Source: Aldrovandia affinis
Taxonomy: Eukaryota; Chordata; Actinopteri; Notacanthiformes; Halosauridae
Assembly: GCA_029706075.1 (NCBI GenBank)
Contig: JAINUG010000004.1
Location: forward strand, 727,547 to 791,546
DNA: 64,000 nt
Direction of reading: 5' to 3'
Shown: positions 12,019 through 22,561 of the stretch, one piece after another
Layout of the letters: every line of letters starts with the position of its first letter
Position numbering within the stretch: the stretch's first letter is position 1
Made by a program: the position numbers and the translations under genes
The notes under the pieces: model-generated
Told to the model about the DNA's origin: nothing
Databases searched by the model: none
Seen by the model: only the letters and a program-made list of their open reading frames with translations

Positions 12019-15000
12019 TCAGGTGTGAGGTATTTCAGGGTCAATGAGAGGAATAGTCGGTGTCCCTTCAGAATCAACAGCAGAACTGGTTGGAGTACGA
12101 TTGTCAGTCTGTAAAACAGGTAAGTCAGGGGTAATATATACATTGTCCATCCTGTCTACATCATCACAGTTAGCGTTAGTTTCGTCTGTGAACTGTGAAG
12201 CAAGTTCCTCTGCTAATGTGTCTCGCTCAACAGTAGGGTCTGAGTCAGATAGAATCCATAAGGATGTCCGTGCCTGAGTGGACTCTTCCTCCAGACTACT
12301 AAGTCCAACCATCTCTTCACCGACACCGAGTTCACTAGCATCAGATGGGCTGTACAAGGACTGACTCCTCGGTGGATCACGGACAGGGAGGAAACTCACA
12401 TCCAATAGTAGATTCCTGTGCACGACTTTACACTGGCCTGAGACATCACTGATTTTGTAGATATGGGTTTTGGGGTTCCTTTCGATAACAGTATAGACCA
12501 TCGGATCCCACTTGTCAGCCAGTTTTTTCTTTCCCCGTTCTCCCTTGTTGGTGAGCAACACTCGATCCCCGACCTGTAGAGACACACCTTTGACTTTCTT
12601 ATTATACTGACAGGCCTGGTGTTCTTGCTCCTTGGTGGAGCGCTGCTGAGCAATTCTGGCAGCCTCAGACAGGTATGTCAGGAGAGACTTGGAGTAACTG
12701 CTGAAGTCAGCCACAACAGGATCATGCAGGACAGACTTGAACATGACGTCTACTGGGAGCCTTGGGATCCGGCCAAACATCAGGTGGAATGGCGCGTAAC
12801 CAGTGGTCTCATGAATAGTCGCATTGTAGGCAAAAATCTGCATCTGGATCTGCTGTGGCCATTCCTGCTTGGCTCTGAGAGGGAGAGCTCGTAACATATT
12901 GCCAAGGGTGCGGTTGAACCGCTCTGTGCCACCATTGCCCATGGGGTGGTAGGTGGTGGTATGAGACTTGGCTACACCAGATAGCTGCAGCAGCTCAGAC
13001 ACTAATTCACTCTCAAAGCTGGCTCCCTGGTCCGAGTAAATACGCTCAGGGAAACCATAGACACAGAAAACACAGTCCCACAGCTTCCTGGCAACCTGCT
13101 TGGCAGTCTGGTTTCTGCACGGAAAGGCATAGGCCATTTTCGTGAAGTGGTCAGTCGCCACAAGCACATCAACAGAGCTCTTGTTCTTGTCCTCCGCTGA
13201 CCAGAAGTCGATGCAGATGAGCTCCATAGGAGCTGAGGTCTTTATACTTTCCAGAGGGGCTCGTGCTGCAGGCTCTGGGGTCTTTGCAAATACACACCTC
13301 TCACAACATCGAAAGTATACCTTCACATCTCTCGCCATATTTGGCCAGAAGAAGCGCTGTCTCGCCAGGTGGAGGGTTCTGACTTGACCTTGGTGGCCTG
13401 CCAGATCATGGACTCCTTCCAACGCCTTTTCCCTCAAACTTGCTGGTAGCACTAACTGAAGCCTCTTTGTTCTGCTCACAGGATCTCTCGTCTCTCTGTA
13501 TAAGATTCCATCTTGGACCTTAAGTCTTTCCCAGGACTTCAGCATGAACAGCGACCTGGCATCCATTCCACATCTCTCTCGCCTGGAAGGGCGTCTTCTG
13601 CGAACAACAAATGGCAAGACACTGGAGACGGCAGGGTCCTGCAGTTGGTGATCCTCTAGCTCACGTAAGGTAAGTAAAGGTAAGGTATCTTGACCAGCAG
13701 ATTCCAGCTGCTGAACATGGTGGATAAGGTGAGTAGCTCTAATCCCAGCAGCAGTCTCCCAATTGCTGTGATGAAGCAGAGCAGCCCTGACTTCCGATGA
13801 GCTGCAGGAACCTGCTGTGGCTAGGGCAGACTTAGAATGCTGGACCACCTGCAGATGTTGGACTCCAAATCTAAAGGCATCTTGCACTCTGTCAGTTTCC
13901 GTACTGTCCACTTCTAGCATTAGACCACTGTAGGGCTCCTGAATGAGACGCTTGCTGACAGAAGAGGCGAAGGGGTCACGGCTGAGTGCGTCTGCCACAA
14001 TGTTCCTCGGACCTGGGCTGTATTTCAAGTCAAAGTTGTAGGATGACAGTTTGGCTACCCATCTCTGTTCATAGGCATCCAGCTTGGGCTTGGTGAGTAT
14101 ATGGGTGAGTGGATTGTTATCTGTCCACACTGTGAAGTCATGTACTTTCAGCCAATGACTGAACTTCTCTGTGATGCTCCATTTCAAGGCCATGAACTCA
14201 AGACGGTGGGCAGGATATCTCTGCTGTGACTTGCTAAGGGTTTTACTAGCAAAGGCAATGGGGCGTGCCTTGTCCTCCCCAGCAGGCAGTTGTGATAACA
14301 CCGCCCCTAGTCCATCTAGAGACACGTCCACAGAGAGGATGAATGGCCTTGAAAAGTCAGGGTGAGCCAACACAGCACAGGTGAGAAGTTCACGCTTGAG
14401 TCTATGGAAGGCTTCCTCACATGCAGGGCTCCAATCTGCAGTGGTCAGCTTCCGGAACATGCCAGCCCCCCTTCCTCTTCATGCCTGCCGTCAGAGCGAA
14501 TAGAGGTTTAGCAATTGCCGAGCATCCAGGGATGAAACTCTGATAGAAGAAAACCATCCCTAAGAAGGACTTCAGCTTCTTCACAGAAGGGGTGTAACCG
14601 TCCTCCCCCATCAGGGTCGCTCTTGGCATGTTAGAAATGGCATCCACCTTAGTTGGATCCACAGAAACGCCACTCTGGTCAATGACATGGCCAAGGAACT
14701 TGACCGACTTCCGTAGAAGATGACATGTTTTTGGACTTAGCTTGAGGTGACTGTCTCTCACCTTCTGGAAGACCACCCGGAGCCTGCCAAGCGTTTCCTC
14801 TTCAGTAGGAGCAAGGACAAGGAGGTCGTCCAAATAACAGAGCAGACTGGTGACATCCAGCTTAACATCATCCTCATGAAGGAAGCTGGACTGTTGCAGA
14901 GCCCTTGGGGCATCCTATTGTACTCATAAAGGTCAGTAGGTGTTGTGAAGGCAGTGTACTTTTTGTCTTCTTCGCACATGGGGATGTTGTAGAACCCAGA

Positions 15001-16416
15001 GGTTAGGTCCATTGTACTGAAGAAGGCATTGCCTCCCAGGGCTGCAAGACAGTCTGCTTGGTGAGGGAGTGGATGAGCGTCCTTCAGAGTCCGAGCATTC
15101 AGCCACCGGAAGTCTGTACAAATCCTTAGCCCACCGTCCTTCTTCCAGACCATGACTAGAGGAGATGCATACTCACTGACGGACTTGCGGATTATCCCCT
15201 TCTCCTCCATCTCTGTGAGTACTTGCCGGAGCTGTTGGTAGTGGGCCGGGGGCACTCTCCTGTATGGCATGCGGAATGGGCGGTCATCCGTCAGACGAAT
15301 ACGGTGTACAACCCCTTCTGCTTTGCCACAGTCAAGCGAGTGTCTGGAGAAAATGTCCTCATACTCTTCAGCAAGCTTGACAAGCTCTCTCTTAGAGCAA
15401 AGGCTGGCGTCACATGAGTCAATGTCGAGGTCACTCAACCCCAAGCTGGAGAGCCTGCCATTGAGGTTAGCATCCACAGCAGTTAGCCTGACTTCCTGTC
15501 CTACTGATTTCCTGGCCTCCATCTTACAGGAGCCTTGTTGGATGTCAAGATCTTCCACTGCAAGACAAGGTGATACATCAGCAACCTTGGAGTTGCGCCT
15601 GAGGGTGATTGGTTTTGATGAGAGATTGGTCATCTTCATGGGCACCCAGCGATCTCCCCACATGGGTGTGATGACTCGTCCAATGAGGATGTCTCTCGGC
15701 CTGGTCTTAGAGGTGCATGGTTCCACTATGACTGTGCTGCCTGGAGACACTGGTACATTGCAGGGCAGCCTGCCCCACACCATGTGTTCTTGCTGGGGAA
15801 GTAGTGTAACAGCGCGGGGCAGCTTTACGGTCCCGATCCTTTCAGGAACCTTGTCTCCCCTCCATCTGGTGGTGCATGACATCATATCCAAGAAATGCTC
15901 ATGATCCAGGAGCCGCTGCTTGCACCCAACAGACACAAACTTCCAGTAATCATCATTACATTTCATTTCCCGCATTAGGTGTTTGAGTACATTTGAGCCG
16001 ATGATGAGCTCATCACGTTGACCAGGTATTACTAGAACAGGAACAAGGCATTTCACTCCATAGATAGTCAGTGTCAAGTCATATATACATTTGGGGACAG
16101 TCTGCTTCCCTCCACAGCCCACCAGCACGATCCGTTCTGCTGCCTGAGGCTCTCCGACTAGAGCTCCAGATTCTGTCAGTATACGCTCTGCCTCTTCATT
16201 CAGAGTGCAAGTCATGGATCCTGAATCCATCATGCCCTTCAGTTCAACCCTGTCATTCACTTTAACCTGGGTGTAGAACACCTCACTGAAAGCAGGCACC
16301 TCTGCTGATCCTTGAACCACGACTTGGTATTCTTCTGGCATGGCTAAACAGGTGTTAACATATAGCAGCTCGAGATTTGGCTCGTCAACATTGAAGGTTT
16401 CTAGTCCACCACCCAC
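12019..16416 (-). pseudogene. Gypsy 2 pol, split into three frames
   Basis: Protease, reverse transcriptase, RNase H and integrase of a Ty3/gypsy element. The first segment, 16416-14758, has a protease-like MDSGSMTC and the RT N-terminal blocks (GIIRKSVSEYASPLV, RMPQGLCNSPASF). The second, 14833-14417, holds the RT catalytic YLDD and the thumb/connection (KSFLGMVFFYQSF). The third, 14460-12019 (813 codons), has RNase H (SVDVSLDGLGAVLSQ, TDNNPL), an HHCC integrase zinc motif, the DDE core (ICIDFWSAEDK, YSDQGASFESE, HPMGNGGTERFNR) and an acidic C-terminal tail. The breaks lie near 14850 and in a G-run near 14465. They could be true decay or assembly indels. No element protein is rebuilt here. 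Confidence 0.85.
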
Positions 16417-16442
16417 ACTGTCCCTCTCTGAGAGTGGGTGCC

Positions 16443-17708
16443 CTAGTTTCCCGAAGGCTGAGCCCGACTAGTGTCAGTCTGACCCGTTTGTCTCTGTCCT
16501 TGTCTATTACAGTCCCTCTTCCAATGACCAGGAGTGAAGCATAAGAGACACAGATTTTCTCTCCTGCAGTGTACAAGTGTGGAATGGTTGGAATCACCAC
16601 AGACCTTGCAGTTTCCCTTCTGGAAACGCCCTGGAACAGGCTGTCGTGGTGGGGCTGGTACAGGGGCCACAACCTGCACATTCTGATGTGTCATTACGCG
16701 ATCCAGGAGACTGATCAGAGCGTGCATTCCATTCACATCAATGGCTGGAGTGGAGCCCAGAACTGGTTGGTAATGAACTGACTCAACGTTAGCCTGAGTA
16801 GCTGAGAGAGATGTTAGTGACTGTGTGAGCTGAGTGTTGGGCGCTTGTACCGGACAAGGAGACATTGGCACTTGTACTGGCTGTGATGCGTTTATTGTAC
16901 CTGAAATGACTGACTGGTTGAGGCTGACTGTCTGTGTTTTTTGGGCTTGAGAACCTATCTGAGTGCGTGCCCTGAGTTCACGCTGAAAGCTGTCAATGCG
17001 TTCTTGAACCTCTCTGGATGTCCATTCATCAGGTGCCTTAAAACTGAGCCTATTGGAGAGGGTAGGCTCTGGGCAATACTTAATGAACATCATAGACACT
17101 TCACGCCCTGGATCCTCCACACTGCGGCCCTGCCTCCTCAGGCACTCATCCGCAATGTCAATGGCATTGTTCAGCCTAATCCAGTATTCCATTACTCCCT
17201 CACCTTGCATTGGCTTAGTGTTATAAAAGTCAGCCATAGGCATGGAAGAGTAAGTCAGTCCACCAAAGTGCTGTTTCAAAATATCAAAGATCAGTTCTGG
17301 AGTCTGGATGTGGTCAATCAAGGGATTGTTACGTAGCGTGACCCTTACTACATCCTTTGCCTTCCCCATTAGCCTAGCTAATATCTCTTGTGACTGCTGG
17401 CTCTTTACTATATCCCTTTTCATGAGATACCTCCCTACAATCTCCAACCACTCACAAACTGAACATTTATCACTGCTGTCGCCCCCGAAAGTCGGTGGCT
17501 CTTTAACATCTGATTGCATGACAAGTTTCATCCCAGACAAGTTCAACCCAGAAGGCCTTTGCTCAGACTCATGGGAACCCGTTGACCCAGGAAAACTGCC
17601 AGCTGTGCTACCCTGTAGCTGGGCTGCAATAGACTGGCCAATCTGATCGGCTAACTCTGAGATGAGAGAACGCAATTCTACATTAGATACTGTCTGTGGG
17701 ACTTGCAA
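16443..17708 (-). CDS. Gypsy 2 Gag protein
   Basis: An intact 421-codon frame beginning at ATG 17708. It has a capsid-like central region (PPTFGGDSSDKCSVCEWLE followed by helices, about residues 75-230), a glutamine/proline-rich linker, and C-terminal Cys/His knuckles: CKVCGDSNHS...C and a CCHC box CLLCFTPGHWKRDC. Gag packages the element RNA into particles. The pol frame begins in another frame just downstream (16416), so pol is probably made by frameshift or reinitiation. This is the best preserved gene of the element. It is a mobile-element gene, not a host gene. Confidence 0.85.
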   Translation of the reverse strand: MQVPQTVSNVELRSLISELADQIGQSIAAQLQGSTAGSFPGSTGSHESEQRPSGLNLSGMKLVMQSDVKEPPTFGGDSSDKCSVCEWLEIVGRYLMKRDIVKSQQSQEILARLMGKAKDVVRVTLRNNPLIDHIQTPELIFDILKQHFGGLTYSSMPMADFYNTKPMQGEGVMEYWIRLNNAIDIADECLRRQGRSVEDPGREVSMMFIKYCPEPTLSNRLSFKAPDEWTSREVQERIDSFQRELRARTQIGSQAQKTQTVSLNQSVISGTINASQPVQVPMSPCPVQAPNTQLTQSLTSLSATQANVESVHYQPVLGSTPAIDVNGMHALISLLDRVMTHQNVQVVAPVPAPPRQPVPGRFQKGNCKVCGDSNHSTLVHCRRENLCLLCFTPGHWKRDCNRQGQRQTGQTDTSRAQPSGN

Positions 17709-18131
17709 TTCTGCATGAGGTATTATACTGTATGTGGGGTTTGCAACTCACAGGGGGGAACCTGAACATGAGTGGAACAAAACTTGGGAGTTCTCAATCT
17801 GCCCACTTGAGGTGTCTGGGCCTCATCATTGAAAAGCCACCCCCTACCAAAACCCACACTAGAGAAACCCTCCATAACAGAAACTCCAGTTTCCCCTGAA
17901 TTAGCCGTGGTTCCATGACCAGGCAAAATAAATAAATGCAACAATAGAAAATCACAAATATATATGATCACACACTGTAGTATTTTCAATAGACCCTGAA
18001 TTGAATAGATTGGTCAAGTGTTCATGCACAAAATGTCCCACAATGTTGAAAGTTACCAACTTAGAACAATGGTTGGTATGATGAGCTCCCCACGGTGATC
18101 GAGATGGCGTCAATGCTTCTGGAACTCCGAA
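17709..18131 (-). other. Gypsy 2 leader
   Basis: Leader between the primer-binding site and the gag ATG. No extra reading frame could be supported. Confidence 0.5.
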
Positions 18132-18145
18132 GGTCACGGCACCAA
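18132..18145 (-). promoter_or_regulatory. Primer-binding site of gypsy 2
   Basis: On the minus strand TTGGTGCCGTGACC follows the LTR end directly. The TGG, complementary to a tRNA 3' CCA, is one base from the LTR. The priming tRNA was not identified. Confidence 0.7.
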
Positions 18146-18364
18146 TGTAACCGGTCTGTCTGCGTTGTGTTCTTTTCTGTGGCGCTCATTGAAGACTCGG
18201 ACAACGACTGCTGGTTGACTGCGATTTATTCTGTCATGGATAACACAAATGACAAGCGACAGCATAACCAACCCAACGTTAGCTACATGTTATACACCAT
18301 ACATACAGCATATACCCACATCACATACACATAATACAAATACATAGCCTATATATATACATAC
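18146..18364 (-). repeat. Gypsy 2 5' LTR, inner part
   Basis: Begins TGTAACCGG next to the primer-binding site and stops at 'atac', where the coiled-coil LTR element is inserted. The rest of the LTR resumes at 21235. Confidence 0.8.
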
Positions 18365-18935
18365 TGTGGCATCCCCAAGGGTTGGGCGACACTCATGGAC
18401 CTTGCAGAGGGCGTAGGCAAGTTTAAGAACCAGGAGGAGGCAGTAATATAAGCAAAATGATGCTTTATTAAACGAACAAACACAAAACAAAGGGTGGGGT
18501 CTTCAGGGGAATACAAACACAAAGTCCGCAATCCTTATCTCTTTGTCAATGTCCGTTCCAATCCAAAATCCAGGTCCAAGTCCACAATCCAGTCCGTAGT
18601 CGTTATCCAAAGCAATCCAATTACAAACACAAAACAATTCCACAAACACACTCTCCAAATCCTTTCCAAAACACTGGCTGGTCATACGACTTCTCTCTAC
18701 AAATACACCACCAACACTCCGCAACTCCTTCCCACACACGTTCCGACTCCTCTCCCAGTACAATGGGAATCAGCCCTTTAAATAGGCCTTTGAAATGGCT
18801 TTCAGCTGTTCGTTATCTCCATTGCCTGACTTGGTTCAGGTGTTACTGTGGCCTGCTGGGAAATGTAGTGAAAATGGCTGCCATGTGTTGGAGGCCAGGC
18901 AGCCATTTTCTGGGGCAACCCTTTGGGCTGCCACA
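18365..18935 (-). repeat. 3' LTR of the coiled-coil element
   Basis: 571 bp, nearly identical to 20655-21234. On the minus strand it has an AATAAA-type signal in 'cgtttaataaagcatcat' near its 3' end. The coiled-coil ORF stop (18802) lies inside it. Confidence 0.85.
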
Positions 18936-20562
18936 CACCCTCCTCCTCAGCTCTGACCTCGGGGAGGGCTGAGCGGCCTATGTCCAGCAGCCACCAGGAG
19001 GGTCCCCCTCTCCAGGTCCACTCAGGAAGTGTCCCCCCTGGGTCAAACGTCCAGAATCCCCAGTCTCCGTTTGCCTGAAAAAGCATCGGCACGCCGTTAG
19101 TGAATGGCGAAAGTCGCTCACCTTGTCTGCCCCCAACTGGCCACATGTGGGTACTGGCTCTGGGCTCCATGGACAGAACGGTTCCCACTCTTGCTCTGGT
19201 CCTCACCAGCCTTCCATGGCTGCTCCAGCAAACCCTGTGCAGCACTGTACTCCGCAGTCCATTCTTTGGCCTTTTCCTCCACGTCCCTTTTTCTTTCAGG
19301 GGGTCAGGTGGGGTAACTGGGAAAAACACACTCTCCACCACGTGGTTAGCAGTATCCTTACATTTCTTTTTCACATTCACATTTATTCTCCATAAACGGT
19401 TGCTACGGTTAATCCTTTTAATTTTACTTCCGTTCTTTTCGGAGTTTCTTTTCCAGTGAGAGCTTTGGATCTCCATTCCTCTTCTCTGTCTTCTTAACTT
19501 TAGGGAAGGAGATGTACTCACCACTTCAGGAGATGGTTGGGTGTCCCACCTGACCTCATCCATCGCCAAGAGGCTTTCCTCCATGCCATGGTCCCACCAT
19601 AGCTCATCCTCTGCAAATTGCTCCTCCAGTTCCCCTCCAAGATCCGGCAGGCTGAGTGGGACTGAGGACCATCTATCCCTTGCCAGCTCCACTGGCTGCG
19701 AGATCTCCACCTGCGTGCCAAAATCTCTCTTGACCGGAACACATCTTAAATATTCAAGTTCTTCGCTCACCTCTTCCAGTTGATTTTGTACTGCAAGCAG
19801 CGTTTCGGTTTGTATTTTCAATACTTCACGAAATGATTTCTCTGTGGCCCGCTGCTGGGCTTCTTTTTGGTCCAGTCTCTCACTCAAGACCTGTATTTCC
19901 TCTTGCAGTATAGGGAGCTCTTCATTTTTATTTCGTTCAGTCAGGAGGGCTGTAGAGGTGGTTCGGTGAAGTTCCTGTAAAGCAAACATATCCTCTTCTT
20001 GCTTTACAGCAAGGGTCTTCACCTGCTCCAACTGTGTCGCCAGCTCCTGCCTTCCCTCACGCTCTTGCTCCACTCTGCTCCGGAGTTGCTCCGCCTCGGA
20101 CGCCTGGTTCTCCGCTGCTTTCTTCAGTTCTGCCTCATTCTGCTTGAACCTGGTCTGTACATCACCCAAGGCCCTGGCATATTCTTCTTTGGCCTGGTCC
20201 TGGGACTCCTGGATGTCCAGACACTGCTGGTTCTTTCCCTCCAACGTCTTGGATAGGGTTTTCACCTTCTCTTCGAGCACCAGGTTGTGGGCCTCTACCC
20301 GCCTCACATCATCGACAAGGGATGCTTTGTCCTTCTCCAGCTCCCCAGCCATGATTGCCAGCACTCTCAGCGAGTCAGTGTGCTCCTGCAGCAATTGCCC
20401 CACAGCCAGCAGGTGGCGCTCCTCTGAGGTCCCCAACTCCACCTTTGCCTTGCACAGCTCAATCTGGGCACTCTGCTTCAGCTGTTGGACCTCACGGAGG
20501 GTGACACGCCATCGGTCCTCCACCATGGCTGCCCGTCTCTTCAGCCTCTGCATCTCTTCCAT
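18802..20562 (-). CDS. Coiled-coil protein of the nested LTR element
   Basis: A long minus-strand frame. The most likely start is the ATG at 20562 (MEEMQRLKRR), giving 586 codons to a stop at 18802 inside the 3' LTR. The frame is open for another 40 codons upstream, to an ATG in the 5' LTR at 20682. Residues 1 to about 305 from ATG 20562 are dense in Glu, Gln, Lys and Leu with heptad spacing and almost no Pro or Gly, a long coiled coil. Then follow an acidic/Trp segment (ELEEQFAEDELWWDHG), a strongly basic stretch (KIKRINRSNRLWRINVNVKK), and a Gly/Trp/Pro-rich tail (GDWGFWTFDPGG). There is no zinc knuckle, protease or polymerase motif. It could be a diverged Gag-like scaffold or a captured host coiled-coil gene. 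The similarity to golgin- or myosin-like proteins is of a generic coiled-coil kind. Translation is not shown. Confidence 0.6.
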   Translation of the reverse strand: MEEMQRLKRRAAMVEDRWRVTLREVQQLKQSAQIELCKAKVELGTSEERHLLAVGQLLQEHTDSLRVLAIMAGELEKDKASLVDDVRRVEAHNLVLEEKVKTLSKTLEGKNQQCLDIQESQDQAKEEYARALGDVQTRFKQNEAELKKAAENQASEAEQLRSRVEQEREGRQELATQLEQVKTLAVKQEEDMFALQELHRTTSTALLTERNKNEELPILQEEIQVLSERLDQKEAQQRATEKSFREVLKIQTETLLAVQNQLEEVSEELEYLRCVPVKRDFGTQVEISQPVELARDRWSSVPLSLPDLGGELEEQFAEDELWWDHGMEESLLAMDEVRWDTQPSPEVVSTSPSLKLRRQRRGMEIQSSHWKRNSEKNGSKIKRINRSNRLWRINVNVKKKCKDTANHVVESVFFPVTPPDPLKEKGTWRKRPKNGLRSTVLHRVCWSSHGRLVRTRARVGTVLSMEPRASTHMWPVGGRQGERLSPFTNGVPMLFQANGDWGFWTFDPGGTLPEWTWRGGPSWWLLDIGRSALPEVRAEEEGVWQPKGLPQKMAAWPPTHGSHFHYISQQATVTPEPSQAMEITNS

Positions 20563-20634
20563 CGTGGAGTCCGTTGCAAAAACAAAACACAAATCCTGCT
20601 GCACTACCTCCTCTTGCCTATCTGTGCTGCCCTC

Positions 20635-20652
20635 TGCCCGCATTCTCCACCA
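20635..20652 (-). promoter_or_regulatory. Primer-binding site of the coiled-coil element
   Basis: The minus strand reads TGGTGGAGAATGCGGGC two bases after the 5' LTR. The TGG start and position fit a tRNA primer site. The tRNA was not identified. The site differs from that of gypsy 2 (TGGTGCCGTGACC), so the two do not obviously share a primer. Confidence 0.5.
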
Positions 20653-20654
20653 TA

Positions 20655-21234
20655 TGTGGCGTCCCCAAGGGTTGGGCGACACTCACGGACCTTGCAGAGG
20701 GCGTAGGCAAGTTTAAGAACCAGGAGGAGGCAGTAATATAAGCAAAATGATGCTTTATTAAACGAACAAACACAAAACAAAGGGTGGGGTCTTCAGGGGA
20801 ATACAAACACAAAGTCCGCAATCCTTATCTCTTTGTCAATGTCCGTTCCAATCCAAAATCCAGGTCCAAGTCCACAATCCAGTCCGTAGTCGTTATCCAA
20901 AGCAATCCAATTACAAACACAAAACAATTCCACAAACACACTCTCCAAATCCTTTCCAAAACACTGGCTGGTCATACGACTTCACAGTTTTCTCTCTACA
21001 AATACACCACCAACACTCCGCAACTCCTTCCCACACACGTTCCGACTCCTCTCCCAGTACAATGGGAATCAGCCCTTTAAATAGGCCTTTGAAATGGCTT
21101 TCAGCTGTTCGTTATCTCCATTGCCTGACTTGGTTCAGGTGTTACTGTGGCCTGCTGGGAAATGTAGTGAAAATGGCTGCCATGTGTTGGAGGCCAGGCA
21201 GCCATTTTCTGGGGCAACCCTTTGGGCTGCCACA
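20655..21234 (-). repeat. 5' LTR of the coiled-coil element
   Basis: 580 bp. It has a 9-bp insertion (in 'ttcacagttttctctc') relative to the 3' LTR. Ends are TGTGGC and GCCACA on plus. It should hold the element promoter. Confidence 0.85.
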
Positions 21235-21238
21235 ATAC

Positions 21239-21728
21239 ATACAAACAACAACTCATACAATGCATACATACATCACATATATGCTACATGTTGTTAGCCG
21301 CTATAGTAAAAGCAATAACGTCATTTCCACAACCAACGCGGTTTAATGACAGAACGTGTTTCCCGATAACAAAACAAATTAGCCGTCAATAAAAACAAAG
21401 AAAAGCACAACGACACTTTGCCAGCTATACAATACCGTTACCTTGCGAATTATAATGTTATGAACGTTTATATTAACTTTTATAACTGTAAATGACAAGA
21501 GCCCTGGCGGACTACTTACTTCTCTCCAGAGAGCGCCAAGCAATCTGAAGAGAATCCCCCGCGATGCGCACTGATGACTCATCAAAGGTCAAAGGGTATT
21601 TCTTATAAAATATATTATTAAACTCCAAAAACAGTTCACATTTGCTTATAAAACGAACACAAATGAGCGAAAAAATAATAAACATGAAATAATGAGGGAT
21701 TTCTGGTGTTATTTATACACCTGTTACA
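21239..21728 (-). repeat. Gypsy 2 5' LTR, outer part
   Basis: Continuation of the split LTR, ending ...cacctgttaca. It aligns with 11055-11535. On minus the LTR start reads TGTAACAGGTGTATAAATAAC, which includes a TATA-like block. Confidence 0.85.
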
Positions 21729-21747
21729 CATGGTGTTGGGAACACTA

Positions 21748-22464
21748 ACCCCGCATTCTAACAGGGGGCGATTCGGCGACGAGCTGCCGGAAATGCATTG
21801 ATTCTCTATGAGAGTGAGCGACTTCCGGTGCCTGACCGATTGTCTGATTTATGGGCGTGGCGGTGGCCCAGAAAAGTTGAAAATTCGGAACTTTCGGGCA
21901 ATGTTGCCCGGTAAGAGCCAATCAAATTCATGTCTTGCTCTTTTTACCTCCCACGCGGAAACCAACACAAAACCGAAATTTTGTTCCTAGTTCCGACACT
22001 TCAACATGGATGAGGAGAAACTTAACAGCGGTCTGCAGTACCCCCATACTTTATTTAATCCTAAAAGCATAAATATTTATAGCTAGCTAAACTTATATGG
22101 CCTACATACATCTTATTTAATGTTTGTGTTGGTTAAAAGGCTATTTTTTATCGCATGGGTACGTTTGGAAAACGTTTGGAAAACGCACCGAGAGAAATTG
22201 CGAGCTGTTTCCAGCGCAAGTAAATGGCCGTAATTGCAAAAAGCCTTCTGAGTTTGAGTTTGCGGTTCATAATTGAAGGAAACAATACTGCTAGCCAACT
22301 AATATTTATAATAAAGATTCTCAAAATCTATGATGAACTATTCGCTTACCATGCAAAAATTTTGTAAGCACGTCGGAAGCATTTTTGAGGAAGCCAGTCA
22401 AGCGTGGTGAACGCCCACTGGGCGATTTATTCGCCTAGTATCGGCCCCTGTTAGAATGCGGGGT
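21748..22464. mobile_element. TIR MITE inserted in a SINE
   Basis: 717 bp bounded by a perfect 20-bp inverted repeat, ACCCCGCATTCTAACAGGGG at the left and its complement at the right, followed by diverged CGAT-containing extensions. It interrupts the tRNA-SINE at 'aacact|taggttg'. TA flanks both ends, so the duplication is TA or a 3-bp TWA. No transposase is encoded. A PIF/Harbinger- or Tc1-type relative is possible; the superfamily is not settled. Confidence 0.75.
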
Positions 22465-22560
22465 TAGGTTGTGGGTTCGATTCCCATTGGGCCCACATAC
22501 TGACAAATGTATGCATTCACTACTGTAAGTTGCTTTGGGTAAAAGCGTCTGCTAAATAGC
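22465..22560 (+). repeat. tRNA-SINE, right half
   Basis: Contains the B box 'ggttcgattcc' and the tail 'gtaagttgctttgggtaaaagcgtctgctaaa'. The left half is 21729-21747, separated by the MITE. Complete copies of the same insertion are at 29797-29950, 34936-35095 and 50206-50360. Confidence 0.75.
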
Positions 22561-22561
22561 A

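Larger units (their letters stand above)
18365..21234 (-). mobile_element. Non-autonomous LTR element carrying a coiled-coil ORF
   Basis: A complete 2,870-bp element nested in the gypsy 2 LTR. Two direct LTRs (18365-18935 and 20655-21234) flank 1,719 bp of internal DNA, and the ends are TGTGGC...GCCACA. A 4-bp target duplication ATAC is seen at 18361-18364 and 21235-21238. On minus, a TGG-starting primer-binding site lies 2 bp after the 5' LTR (20652 downward), and a purine tract (GAGGAGGAGGG) abuts the 3' LTR at 18936-18950. The LTRs differ by about two substitutions and one 9-bp indel, so the insertion is recent. There is no protease, RT, RNase H or integrase: it must be mobilised by another element. 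Its only gene is the coiled-coil ORF. Confidence 0.85.
11055..21728 (-). mobile_element. Ty3/gypsy retrotransposon 2, with a nested element in its 5' LTR
   Basis: Nearly full-length element reading right to left. The 5' LTR (21728 down to 18146) is interrupted by the insertion at 18365-21234. It is followed by a primer-binding site, gag, pol, a polypurine tract and a 3' LTR that survives only as 11055-11535. The LTR ends are TGTAAC...GTTACA. The missing outer part of the 3' LTR is replaced by sequence attached to gypsy 1, so no target duplication can be read. On the right it adjoins 'catggtgttggg', the A-box half of a tRNA-SINE. Confidence 0.85.

Noticed and set aside
19100..20716. Plus-strand frames opposite the coiled-coil ORF
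   Set aside because: Leu/Ser-rich mirrors of a Glu/Gln/Lys-rich coding strand; shadows.
18361..21238. CRISPR-like or other array from the direct repeats
   Set aside because: Only two 570-580-bp copies in LTR position with a target duplication; an LTR element explains them.
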